64,000 nt of DNA from Chloroflexota bacterium (GTDB lineage Bacteria > Chloroflexota > UBA4733). Below the pieces are notes generated by a model. That model saw nothing but the letters and a program-made list of their open reading frames with translations, ran no database searches and was not told where the DNA came from. The stretch is from assembly GCA_023381895.1 (NCBI GenBank), contig JAMCTA010000029.1:19956-83955 (forward strand), written 5' to 3'. Below, piece by piece: positions 24,526 through 34,300 of the stretch. Position 1 is the stretch's first letter; the number at the start of each line of letters is the position of its first letter. Both the position numbers and the translations under genes were made by a program.

Positions 24526-27186
24526 GTGTCCCTATCCCCTACCCTGGCTTCGATGGATACACCGGTTGCACGCCAGTACCGCGAGCTCAAAAGTCGCTAC
24601 CCTCAGGCCATCCTCTTGTTCCGGCTGGGCGATTTCTATGAAACATTTGAGGACGATGCCAGAGTCGTTGCGCGTGAACTGGAAATTGTCCTGACGAGCC
24701 GGGAGATGGGACGTGGCCACCGGGTGCCGCTCGCTGGTATTCCAGCGCACAGCCTCGACTCGTACCTCGGCCGGCTCGTGCGGCGTGGTTACAAGGTTGC
24801 AATCTGCGAGCAGCTCGCTGATCCGGCGACCGTCAAGGGGTTGATCCCTCGCGATGTCGTGCGCGTTGTGACACCGGGCACGCTAGCTGAGCCATCTCTG
24901 CTGGCGACTCACGAGAACAACTACTTAGCAGCGGCTCTTCTGCAAGGCCCACGAGCGGGTTTGGCATTCGTAGATGTGAGTACTGGCGAATTTGCTTGCA
25001 CACAGCTTCAGGGAGCGGATGTGCTCGTAGCGCTCCAATCCGAGCTTCGCCGGCTCCGCCCCGCCGAAATTGTGGTGCCGAGCGACTACCGTGATCAGCT
25101 CGATGCGCTGAAGGACGCAACTCAGAGTGGTGAGGCCGAGCCATTTTCGGACATCCACGTATCCGAGGAGCAACCCTGGCTCTTCCTGGAGGACGACACA
25201 CGCCAGGCTCTGCTCGATCAGTTTGAAGCCGCCAGTCTAGAAGGATTCGGCTGCGCAGGTCTGCCACTCGCTCACCAGGCGGCTGGCGCGCTCATCCTCT
25301 ACCTCCGCGCTCACCAGAAGGCTGCACTCGAGGCGTTGCGGCCGTTGAAGACCTATTCCCTCTCCCACTACATGCACATCGACGCCAGCGCGGCGCACAG
25401 CTTAGACATCTGGGAGGATGCCAAGGGCGGCCGCGAGGGATCTGTCCTCGGAGTGTTGGATCGCACCGGTACCCCGATGGGCGGGCGGCTTCTGCGGCGG
25501 CGACTTGGCCAGCCTTTGCTGGATACCGAGGACCTCCGGCTCCGGCAGCATCAGGTCGACGCATTCTACCGGGATCCTGCCTTGCGCCGTAACATCCGGG
25601 CACTGCTGCAGAAGATGCCGGACTACGAGCGACTTGGCATCCGGCTCAAGGCTCACGCGATCACACCACGCGAGTTAGGCGTCTTGCGAGACTCGCTTCC
25701 TTCCGTGAGAGAGCTGACAGACACGCTCGATCGATCTGTGCTTGGCAGCCTATTCGACCCACTAGGAGATCTCACCTTTGAGACTGAGGCGCTTCGCGCC
25801 GCGTTGGTGGACGATCCTCCTCCTGCGCTTGGTGAGGTCCGCTCCATTCGCCAGGGTTTCGATGCGGAGCTCGATGCGATAGAGGAGTCAGCGCGCGAAG
25901 CGCGGGAATGGGTTGCTTCGCTGGAGCAACGGGAGCGAGAGTGCACCGGCATCAAGTCGCTCCGTGTCGGCTACAATCGCGTCTTTGGCTACTACATTGA
26001 AGCGCCTCGGAGTGCAACAGGCAGCATTCCCCCGGGATATCAGCGCAAGCAAACGACTGCCAATGCGGAGAGGTATGTCACGACCGAGCTTGAAGAACGC
26101 GAGAGGCTCATCGTCCATGCTGCTGAGCGCTTTCAGCAGCTCGAGCGGGAACGTTTTTTCGGGCTTCTTGCCCGGTGGGCGGAATGGGAGTCAAAGCTCG
26201 GCAGCGTTGCTCAAGCAGTGGCGACCATCGATGTGGCTGCGACGCTCGCGGAGGTTGCTGCCACGCTCAACTGGACCTGTCCTGTTCTGGATGACAGTTG
26301 CGAGCTGATCATTGAAGCGGGACGCCACCCCGCTGTTGAGCGCGCGCTGCCACCAGGCGCGTTCGTCCCCAATGATTGTCACCTCGGCGACGAGGAAGGC
26401 AGGATCGCAATTATCACCGGTCCAAACATGGCCGGGAAGTCGACGTATCTCCGCCAGGTCGCGATCATCGCTATACTCGCGCAGGTCGGTAGCTTTGTAC
26501 CAGCTGCATCTGCGCGGATCGGGCTCGTGGACAGGATCTTCACTCGAGTTGGTGCCCACGACGATCTTGCAGCAGGACAATCGACGTTCATGGTCGAGAT
26601 GATCGAGCTGGCGCACATGCTCAACCACGCCACGGCCAAGAGCCTGCTCATCCTCGACGAAATTGGCCGTGGCACGAGTACCTACGATGGTCTAGCGATC
26701 GCCCAGGCCACCATTGAATACATTCACCATCAACCGCATCTGGGTTGCCGGACGCTATTCGCGACGCACTATCAGGAGCTTACGGCACTCAGTGACGTGT
26801 TGGAACAGGTAAGGAACTACAACGTAGCCGTCGAGGAGATCGGAGAGCGCGTTGTCTTTCTTCACCGCATCGTCCCCGGACCGGCCGATCGCAGCTACGG
26901 AATTCACGTCGCGCGTCTGGCGGGCGTTCCGCGCTCGCTCACGCGCCGTGCTCAAGAGATCCTGGGCGAGCTCGAGCATCATTCAACACTAGCGGAACGC
27001 CGCAACCGCATCCGGAAGTCGCGCACGGAGGTCAGCGACTCCCTCCAGCTGTCGCTGCTTACACCCCCTGATGCACTGGTTGAAGAGCTCGCAGCTCTGG
27101 ACGTCTTATCCGTTTCTCCTCTGGAAGCGCTCCAGAGGCTCTTTGCTCTCCATGAGCAGGCGCTCAAGCGCCTCAACAGGCGGTGA
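24526..27186 (+). CDS. mutS: DNA mismatch repair protein MutS
   Basis: An 886-residue MutS1-type protein (or 877 from an ATG at 24553). The mismatch-reading Phe-x-Glu is in LGDFYETFEDDA near the N-terminus. Connector, lever and clamp domains follow. The ATPase domain has Walker A GPNMAGKSTYLRQ (about residue 632) and Walker B LLILDEIGRGTSTYDG, then the FATHYQEL switch. MutS recognises base mismatches and small loops and recruits MutL; no mutL is in the window. Neither start has a strong ribosome site; the GTG at 24526 is the longer choice and the ATG at 24553 (MDTPVARQY) is equally reasonable. Confidence 0.95.
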   Translation: MSLSPTLASMDTPVARQYRELKSRYPQAILLFRLGDFYETFEDDARVVARELEIVLTSREMGRGHRVPLAGIPAHSLDSYLGRLVRRGYKVAICEQLADPATVKGLIPRDVVRVVTPGTLAEPSLLATHENNYLAAALLQGPRAGLAFVDVSTGEFACTQLQGADVLVALQSELRRLRPAEIVVPSDYRDQLDALKDATQSGEAEPFSDIHVSEEQPWLFLEDDTRQALLDQFEAASLEGFGCAGLPLAHQAAGALILYLRAHQKAALEALRPLKTYSLSHYMHIDASAAHSLDIWEDAKGGREGSVLGVLDRTGTPMGGRLLRRRLGQPLLDTEDLRLRQHQVDAFYRDPALRRNIRALLQKMPDYERLGIRLKAHAITPRELGVLRDSLPSVRELTDTLDRSVLGSLFDPLGDLTFETEALRAALVDDPPPALGEVRSIRQGFDAELDAIEESAREAREWVASLEQRERECTGIKSLRVGYNRVFGYYIEAPRSATGSIPPGYQRKQTTANAERYVTTELEERERLIVHAAERFQQLERERFFGLLARWAEWESKLGSVAQAVATIDVAATLAEVAATLNWTCPVLDDSCELIIEAGRHPAVERALPPGAFVPNDCHLGDEEGRIAIITGPNMAGKSTYLRQVAIIAILAQVGSFVPAASARIGLVDRIFTRVGAHDDLAAGQSTFMVEMIELAHMLNHATAKSLLILDEIGRGTSTYDGLAIAQATIEYIHHQPHLGCRTLFATHYQELTALSDVLEQVRNYNVAVEEIGERVVFLHRIVPGPADRSYGIHVARLAGVPRSLTRRAQEILGELEHHSTLAERRNRIRKSRTEVSDSLQLSLLTPPDALVEELAALDVLSVSPLEALQRLFALHEQALKRLNRR

Positions 27187-27228
27187 TCCTGTCGGGTCTG
27201 GTGCGGCCTCGTAGGCGCCGGGCATAGC

Positions 27229-28860
27229 CTATTGCAGACCGATGCTCAGGTCTCGCCTGATGAACAGATAGAAGTCCGTTGATCCTCGCGGATTCCAGTT
27301 CTTCCGGTACATCAGCCAGTTCCACCAGTTCTGGGCGGACTGCTTCTGCCAGTCAACTAACCACCACCAACGGAGCTTGAAGTGTTCCTCCAGGTAGTTC
27401 GCGTGCAGAAGGGGGGCAACGCGGTTGATGTTCTGATCAGACACTATGATGATGGGGACGTTAACGGAGCTGGTCGTGGGCACCTGGCTGGAGATTGAGG
27501 TGTAGTTCCGTAGGTACCACACAAATGGCCACCAATCCTGCGGATCGATCATAATGGGTACGCTCTTGCCTTGATCGGTCCTCAAGCCCACCAGCCGGAT
27601 CTGGTGCATCGCAGTGAGCACGTCGGGCGAGGTCTGAGTATAGACGAGCATTTCACGAGGATCAGCGGCATCATAGTACGACAGTAGCACGGTGGCGTGC
27701 ACCATGTAGATGGTTCCGACGGCAATTGCGATCCACGCGATCACAACTGGTAGGGTACGTGCCTGCTGCCATAGCGTCTCGACTGCGCGGGCGGCGAGCA
27801 ACACGAGAGGGAGCAGAGGGTGGAGAATCAGCCAGGGCATCTTTTCGCCAGCCCAGGAGTACACGATGAGGGATAGTACTGCGTACCAGACGAGGAAGAG
27901 ATCGAAGGCGGAGAGACGCCGCAGCGCAAGAGTTGTTCCACCGATGGCCAGACCGCAGACCAGTGGCTCATAAGGCAGGAGAAGAGAGAAGTAGTACCAC
28001 CAAGGCTCGCCGCCCCGAGCAACGGGCTGCTGAGAGAGCCAGTAGGTGATAGATTTCGTTACTCCATCAAGGAGCCCTGGCCACCATGTGAATGCAGTCG
28101 TAAAGAAGAAGGCGAAGATGACAACGAAGACACCAACGCTGAGCGCAACGGTCTGCCTCGAGAGTGACTGCAGTGCCGGGAGCAAGAGCCGACGGTGAGA
28201 AGCGGACAACTCCCAAGCCAGTGTGAGCAGTATCCAGAGACCAAAGATGAACACCGTGATGTACGTGTTCTCCTTTGATGCAAATGAGAGTGCCCCAAGG
28301 GCGAAGATCCCCATAAAGGCCTTTGGGTCCTGGGTACGGAGAAACCTCCAGTAGCATGCCACGAGTCCCAGCGTGAAGAAGGCGATGTAGATGTCATCGC
28401 GATAGAAACGAGAGAAGTAGAGGAATGACGGTGATAGCATCAGGACGACGGCCGCGGCTAGAGCGCCGATACGACCGAGCTCACGTCTGAGAAAGAAAGG
28501 GAGCGCGACGATGGCCGAGCCGAACACGACGGGTAATAGCCTCGTCGTGAAGTCACTGGCACCAAAGAGGAAGAAAATGACCGCCGTAACAAGTATTTGA
28601 AAAGGCCCGTGCATCATAGGGTCATAGTGGTAGCCGTGCCCCGTAAAGAGATACCAGGTAAAGGTCGCGTGGAGGCTCTCGTCGTGGTGGAGCGGCTTGT
28701 CCGCTAGAAAAATGAGCCGGAGGGCCAGAGCCACTACGACCATAGCGGCATAGAGTGCCATCTCTACTGTGATGCGGGCGGACGTCCTGCGAGCTGAGGA
28801 GGTTGCCAGGTTGCGGGGCTTCGTTGGTGCAGCTTGAGCCTGTGTAACAACGCTCATCAT
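27229..28860 (-). CDS. Agl23-type membrane protein (TIGR03663-like, PMT/ArnT-fold)
   Basis: A 543-residue integral membrane protein with about 11-13 helices. The first periplasmic loop has LADKPLHHDESLHATFTWY, where His-Asp-Glu occupies the place of the catalytic Asp/Glu in PMT/ArnT-type (GT-C) glycosyltransferases, followed by DPMMHGPFQ. The family (called flippase activity-associated Agl23) is shared by Chloroflexota and halophilic archaea, where it accompanies protein N-glycosylation genes. Its biochemistry is not settled. It is the last of three large minus-strand membrane genes (with DUF2298 proteins at 28930 and 31326), which I infer act together in lipid-linked sugar transfer. It converges with mutS. 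Confidence 0.85.
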   Translation of the reverse strand: MMSVVTQAQAAPTKPRNLATSSARRTSARITVEMALYAAMVVVALALRLIFLADKPLHHDESLHATFTWYLFTGHGYHYDPMMHGPFQILVTAVIFFLFGASDFTTRLLPVVFGSAIVALPFFLRRELGRIGALAAAVVLMLSPSFLYFSRFYRDDIYIAFFTLGLVACYWRFLRTQDPKAFMGIFALGALSFASKENTYITVFIFGLWILLTLAWELSASHRRLLLPALQSLSRQTVALSVGVFVVIFAFFFTTAFTWWPGLLDGVTKSITYWLSQQPVARGGEPWWYYFSLLLPYEPLVCGLAIGGTTLALRRLSAFDLFLVWYAVLSLIVYSWAGEKMPWLILHPLLPLVLLAARAVETLWQQARTLPVVIAWIAIAVGTIYMVHATVLLSYYDAADPREMLVYTQTSPDVLTAMHQIRLVGLRTDQGKSVPIMIDPQDWWPFVWYLRNYTSISSQVPTTSSVNVPIIIVSDQNINRVAPLLHANYLEEHFKLRWWWLVDWQKQSAQNWWNWLMYRKNWNPRGSTDFYLFIRRDLSIGLQ

Positions 28861-28929
28861 TGCATCTCCCGATGGACTGCGGCTACAGTCCGCATGGTAC
28901 AGGCTCGTTGCGTATTGTCTGCTAGCACC

Positions 28930-31329
28930 CTACGTCTGCGCACTCACGCTGTAGATTGTGACCCCGCCGTCAGAAAAGACGATCTGTCCAAGCTGGGTGA
29001 ACTTCGCCAGACCCGCGGCTGCATAGTCTGCGCGCTCGAGTGATCCGACAAACACATAGGCGATGTCATATTTGTTGATGATCGCCTGGGCAGCCGGCAG
29101 ACTGGTGGTGGAGTAGAGTGTCTTCACGTCTGCAGCTCGCTGGCCAGGATTGTGTCCCCACTCTACCTCGTGGCCTGGCCACCCCATGACTGTTGGCAGA
29201 CCGGTGAATGTCGATACGCGCGCGTGCCCAGAAGGATCATACTGTACGCCCACTGCTTCAGCGATGACGGGGGAGCCCGCGACGTGTGTTTGCAGCCACT
29301 TGATTGCCGCAACGTCGCCAGGCGACCGTTCTGCAAGCCAGCGCAAGCCATTCAACGTGGGCTTTGAGGTGAAGCCACCCTCTCGAGAAATCGTTCCCGC
29401 AACTGTGTAGACGGAGGCTGCAAGCAGGAGAACGGTGAGCACGCCAATCCACAACCCTCGAGATGACTGCCTCATCCAGGACCGACTCCAGAAAATAGCG
29501 GGGCCGCAGACCACAGAGAAGACGAGCCAAGCTTGAAAGCCGAACTTGAACACCGTGTTCATCCGATAGTCCACTGTACCCGCGAAGACATCGCGCAGGT
29601 AGACGACTTCTCCAACACTTACCAGACCGATTGCAGTGCCGACGAGGAACCACCACAGACGGAGTGATTGTGGCTTGTCGCCATTTACCGCCTGGGAGAA
29701 AGCGAAAGCACAGCTCCCCAGTATCAGCAGCGGTCCGACAATGTGCAAGGGAGCGAGCAGCACCGCAGTCACAGTTACCACCAGTGACGTCCAGAGGAGC
29801 TGGGACCGGTTGAGGGGAAGATGGGCAATGGCATAGACATAGGCGGATCCAAAGATCCAGATGAACACCCCGTAGATGATCGTATAGTCGTGTAAGTACT
29901 GCAGAAGTCCATCGTGATTGGTCACGAGGCCGATTCCGCCCTCTGGAGCTGAAAAGTGAAGGTAGAAGGGTAGGAATAGAGCCACACTCAGTATGCCCCA
30001 TGCAAGGATCGTTGCGACCAGGACGGCTGGAGCGAAGTCGTGGCGGAATCGCCACCACCAGAAGATGAGAGCTATCACGCCTATTCCCAGTTGGGTGGGG
30101 AAGTCCCAGCCATTCAAGGCATAGAGCACCCCATACATTACTCCCGCCCAGAGAAGCTCGACGACACCTTCCACAAGGTGAGCGTCAAGCCAGGTACTAA
30201 CCCCTCTGTCTGGTGAACGGGGTTCGCGTGCTTCTCCTGCCGGAACGGAAGCGAGGTTTGTGCTTGTTCCGGTGCTCACGGCGACAGTACGCGGCTGGGG
30301 GAGGATTATCGCGGGTGAGCGAAACATCGAGAGCAAGGAGGCGGACGACAGATCGGACCCGCTTCTGTTGTCTGCATGTGCGCTGCGGATCTGCACCAGC
30401 CCACGAGAAGAAAGGAGCCGGAATCCGCCGAAGGCAAGCTGAATGGAAAACCCTAGACACAGCAGATCGAAAGGGACCGCCATCATGTGGGCGTGGAGGT
30501 CTGCGAGGAGAAAGCTGAAGAATGGAAACTCGTTGATGGTGTTCGCAATTACGCGTGATGGAGACCACCAGTCGAACTGGACGAGTGGGACAGGCTTTGC
30601 CAGGAGCTCCACCGCACCGTCGAGGTTGCCGAAGAGCATCGCCAGTGCAGTCGAGAAGATTCCTGCGCCAATAGCGGACCCAACGGGGAAGTGCCCCTCG
30701 TCACGAGCGGCGACCGCGAGCGCCGAGCCAGTGGCAAAGACAGTTGAACAGCACAGTGCATAGACAGCCGACACGTCAAGGTTGAAGCCGTACCAGGGCC
30801 ATACGCCCGTCATTCGGATGAGCCAAGCCATCACGAAGTGGCCGAAGTAGTAGTAGTTGATGGTTGATCCCGACATCCACGGATCGTGAGGTGGAAACCA
30901 AGGAGAACGATTGATCGCGTTGATGAAGGCCATGTCCATCGGCTTCTCTGTGCCCCACACGTCTGGTGCGTAGGCACGCAGCGTCACAAGGCCGACGAAG
31001 GCGACGGTCCAGATAATCTCGCTCACTACCCAGATACGCACTGGCTCGCCTTGGAGCTGGCGCCATGATCCGGATCGCAGCTGGAACACCATTGCTACTC
31101 CACCGCACGCTGTCAGAATTGCTAGGCCTAGTGGAGCTGTCGTTGCCGTGTAGGGAACCACGTGGAGACTTGCCAGCAGCCAGAGCGGGTAGGTGATGAT
31201 CAACAGAGCGAGAGGACGAGCAAGTGCGAGGCCACGACCGGGCAAGCGGTGGAAGAGCACTGCGGCGGTAGGGACACCGAGTAGTGCGATGACCTCGAAG
31301 AGGAGCCAGAATCGCACCAGCTCATTCAC
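28930..31329 (-). CDS. DUF2298 (Chlor_Arch_YYY) membrane protein
   Basis: A 799-residue protein with roughly 16-18 membrane helices. The family signature lies about residues 130-180: EKPMDMAFINAINRSPWFPP followed by DPWMSGSTINYYYFGH. A second conserved patch is NEFPFFSFLLADLHAHMMAVPF. The C-terminal 150 residues form a soluble part with VGVQYDPSGHARVSTFTGLP. DUF2298 proteins are restricted mainly to Chloroflexota and archaea and are thought to be GT-C-like glycosyltransferases. The start overlaps the stop of the 1557-residue upstream gene by four bases (ATGA), and that protein's C-terminal half is its paralogue. Confidence 0.87.
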   Translation of the reverse strand: MNELVRFWLLFEVIALLGVPTAAVLFHRLPGRGLALARPLALLIITYPLWLLASLHVVPYTATTAPLGLAILTACGGVAMVFQLRSGSWRQLQGEPVRIWVVSEIIWTVAFVGLVTLRAYAPDVWGTEKPMDMAFINAINRSPWFPPHDPWMSGSTINYYYFGHFVMAWLIRMTGVWPWYGFNLDVSAVYALCCSTVFATGSALAVAARDEGHFPVGSAIGAGIFSTALAMLFGNLDGAVELLAKPVPLVQFDWWSPSRVIANTINEFPFFSFLLADLHAHMMAVPFDLLCLGFSIQLAFGGFRLLSSRGLVQIRSAHADNRSGSDLSSASLLSMFRSPAIILPQPRTVAVSTGTSTNLASVPAGEAREPRSPDRGVSTWLDAHLVEGVVELLWAGVMYGVLYALNGWDFPTQLGIGVIALIFWWWRFRHDFAPAVLVATILAWGILSVALFLPFYLHFSAPEGGIGLVTNHDGLLQYLHDYTIIYGVFIWIFGSAYVYAIAHLPLNRSQLLWTSLVVTVTAVLLAPLHIVGPLLILGSCAFAFSQAVNGDKPQSLRLWWFLVGTAIGLVSVGEVVYLRDVFAGTVDYRMNTVFKFGFQAWLVFSVVCGPAIFWSRSWMRQSSRGLWIGVLTVLLLAASVYTVAGTISREGGFTSKPTLNGLRWLAERSPGDVAAIKWLQTHVAGSPVIAEAVGVQYDPSGHARVSTFTGLPTVMGWPGHEVEWGHNPGQRAADVKTLYSTTSLPAAQAIINKYDIAYVFVGSLERADYAAAGLAKFTQLGQIVFSDGGVTIYSVSAQT

Positions 31330-34300
31330 GGGCCATCTGTTCCTCGCACGCCGTAAATTTGCACTCCATGCCTATTGTAGATCAGGTTGAGTGAGGAGCC
31401 GGCCATCTCTCGCCACTTCGCTACAGCTGCGCCGTGATCATACCGACCGTAGAGCTGGCGCTCTAGACTTCCCACATACACCAGGCTCACATCATAACGA
31501 TGCAAGAGTGCTACCGTCGTGCGGATGCTTGGAGTTGTGTAGAGTTCGGCGACGAGAGCCTGCCGCTCGGAGACCAGCCAGGATGGGTGGAATTGACTGG
31601 TATGGTAGGTCCAGCCGAGGAGAGTCGGTAGGCCAGTGAACCAGGAGACGCGACCAGCCCAAGAGTAGTCGCCATGATTGGCTTCGAGAATCACGGGATC
31701 GCCGCGGATATTGTGCTGTAGCCAGCGGATGGCGAAATAGTCTCCCGGATAGTTCTGACGGGCGAAGGCGAACCCGTCGAACGACGGGGTGGGTGAGTTG
31801 TGGGGCCAGCGGTCGGCAATACGCACTGGCGTTGCCAAGAGAGGGTAGCACAGCGCATCCAGTACAAGCGCAGCAAACACGACGCGCCACCATCTCGGCA
31901 AGAGAGGCTTTGATTGCCGTATCGTGCAGTTTGCTGCGCCAGGAGTTTGATGATCCGGTGGCGACGTCCCTTCGTAGTCCGAGGCGATCGCTTCAAGCTG
32001 CTGGGAGCGCAGCCGATACGCCGTCCGGGCCGAGGGGCGCAACGGCCACACTTGATTGGAGAACAGCCATAGCAAGAGTGCGCCGCTCGTAGTTGAGAGT
32101 ATGAGCCATACTTGCTCGCCAAACTTGAAGACGGTGTTCATGCGGCGGTAATCAGTGTCACGTAGTGGGTCTGGAATGTAGACGACCTCGATTCCCACGA
32201 GTACAGCAAGTGCGATAGCCACGAGGGCCAGCACAGCAATTTCGCCTGGCCACCACCGGCGAATCCACCCGCTCGCAGCGAGGAGCACAAGCAGCGCCGT
32301 GAGTAGTCCCAGCACGGCAGATCTCGTGAGCAATCCAGCCAGGAGTCCAGCGGCCACAGCAATGAGTATCCGGCGTGACGCGATCCTGCCTTGAAATCGC
32401 ACCAAGAACGACCCGGTGATGAGAACAGGTAGTCCGAAGACCTCGAGCCAGGGTAACAACGGTGAGTGTTCCGTCACGAGTGCCAGTCCAAGGTCCGATG
32501 ATGCGAAGTGGGCATAGAAAGGCAGGAAGAGTAAGCGTCCAACCAAGGCGATGACCAGAGTGGCTACCCCTGCATTGAGCACCGCCCGCACTGGCGCTCG
32601 CGGATCAAGCCAGCGCACGGCGCACGCGCCGAACAACACGAGGAGATAGGTAGGGTAGTCCCAGGTATTGATAGGGAATAGGGCGCCGAAGATTAGACCT
32701 CCCAGAAGAAACTCGGTGAGGCCCATGGGAATGTTCCGGAGCGACCGTGCTCCAACTACCAAGCTTGTAGCGATGGCGAGAGCAGTCGCCTCGAATGGTA
32801 GGTCGATCGCGTGGGGGTGGACGTCGGCGTAGAGAAACGTGAAGAAAGGGAACTCATTGATCGTGTATGGAATGACTCGTGTCAGGTCAAAGTAGTCGAA
32901 TACCGGCAAGGCCTGACCTGCAGTCTTCACGACCATGCCGAGACCGTAGAAGAAGCTGCCCAGCGGTTGTATAAGTGGTGGCAGGCGCGCGGCGCTCACC
33001 TCGCCTAAGTGGGCTGTTTGCTGTGCCAGCCACGGAACGCTGGTCAGGTTCCCAAGCAAGACAAACGCGACAACGCTAACGATACCGGCTGTTGCTGCTT
33101 TCCCGTCGATTCTTGCGCACAGATCAGCGTGTTCTGGTGGATGCTGCCGGCGATCCAGTCCGCGGGAGAGCATGGAGGGAAGAAGACCTTCAAGGGACGC
33201 GGTGATGCGGCCTACGGAAGGGCCAGCCCACGTCGGACTGGCAATCCACGGACGCTTCAGCAACAGGGCGCACAATACATAGCCGGTGGCGAACACTACT
33301 TGCGCAGCAGTGCCGGCAAGTAGCGGAATGGCGAGGTTGAGCCCGGTGGTTGGAGCTATGTGACTGAAGCGGAAAAGCACCGCGAACACGTAGAAGCCAA
33401 AATAGTAGTAGTTAATAACAGTTCCAGAGAGCCAAGGATCGTACGGGGGGAGCGTCGGGCTGCGAATGATGGCATTGATGTACGCCAGCTCCATCGGTTT
33501 CTCACCACCGCGGTAGAGCTGCCATAAGTCTGGATTGAGGGATCGAATTACCAAGAACAGTAAGAAGATTGTGCAGAAGACGGCCTCGCCCAGCAGCCAG
33601 AGTCGCCACTGCCCACGGAGAGAGGGGAGACGCCAACTCCGGAGTCCCAAGATGATGCCAGCAGCAATCAAGACTGCAAAGACACCAACCATGGTTGCCA
33701 GCCTATTGCCGAAAGGGGTCAAGCTCGCCACGATCCACGTGCCCCATCCGAACAGGAGAACCCCAACTGGCTTTGCTACTGACCAAGCGAGCTCAGGAGT
33801 GCTGCGGAGGAGGCGCACAGTCCAAGGTAGGGCAATGCCCCCCAAGACTTCGATGAGAACGAACCATACAACGGGCGCATACTGCATTGCCAACCCGTGC
33901 GGCGGAAACATAGCGTCGTACGTGGGGACTGCTGTCGAAAGTGAAGGTACCTGAGAGGCTAGAGGGGTCGGTGTAGGGTTGGCGAACAGCGGCGGCGGTG
34001 TGGGGCCAGCGAGTTGACTCGGACGGAGGGGACCGAATGAGACACCCGCCAAGGGCGTGCTGTTGCTTACAGTCCCGCTCCGAGCCAGGGGAAGCGGTAG
34101 CAGCGAGCGCAGTGTTGCGGCGCTGTCTTGACGGACCTTCTTGTAGATGGTCACGGGTGGGTGATCGTAGAACTGCCAGTTCAGATCCGATGCGCGGTCA
34201 TCGAAGCGCCATCCAAACAGTGTGGGGACGCTACGAAAGCTGGCAACCTTCTGAAAGCCGAGGCGCCCATCGGCCAGTGCGTGGTAATAGGCAACAGTCA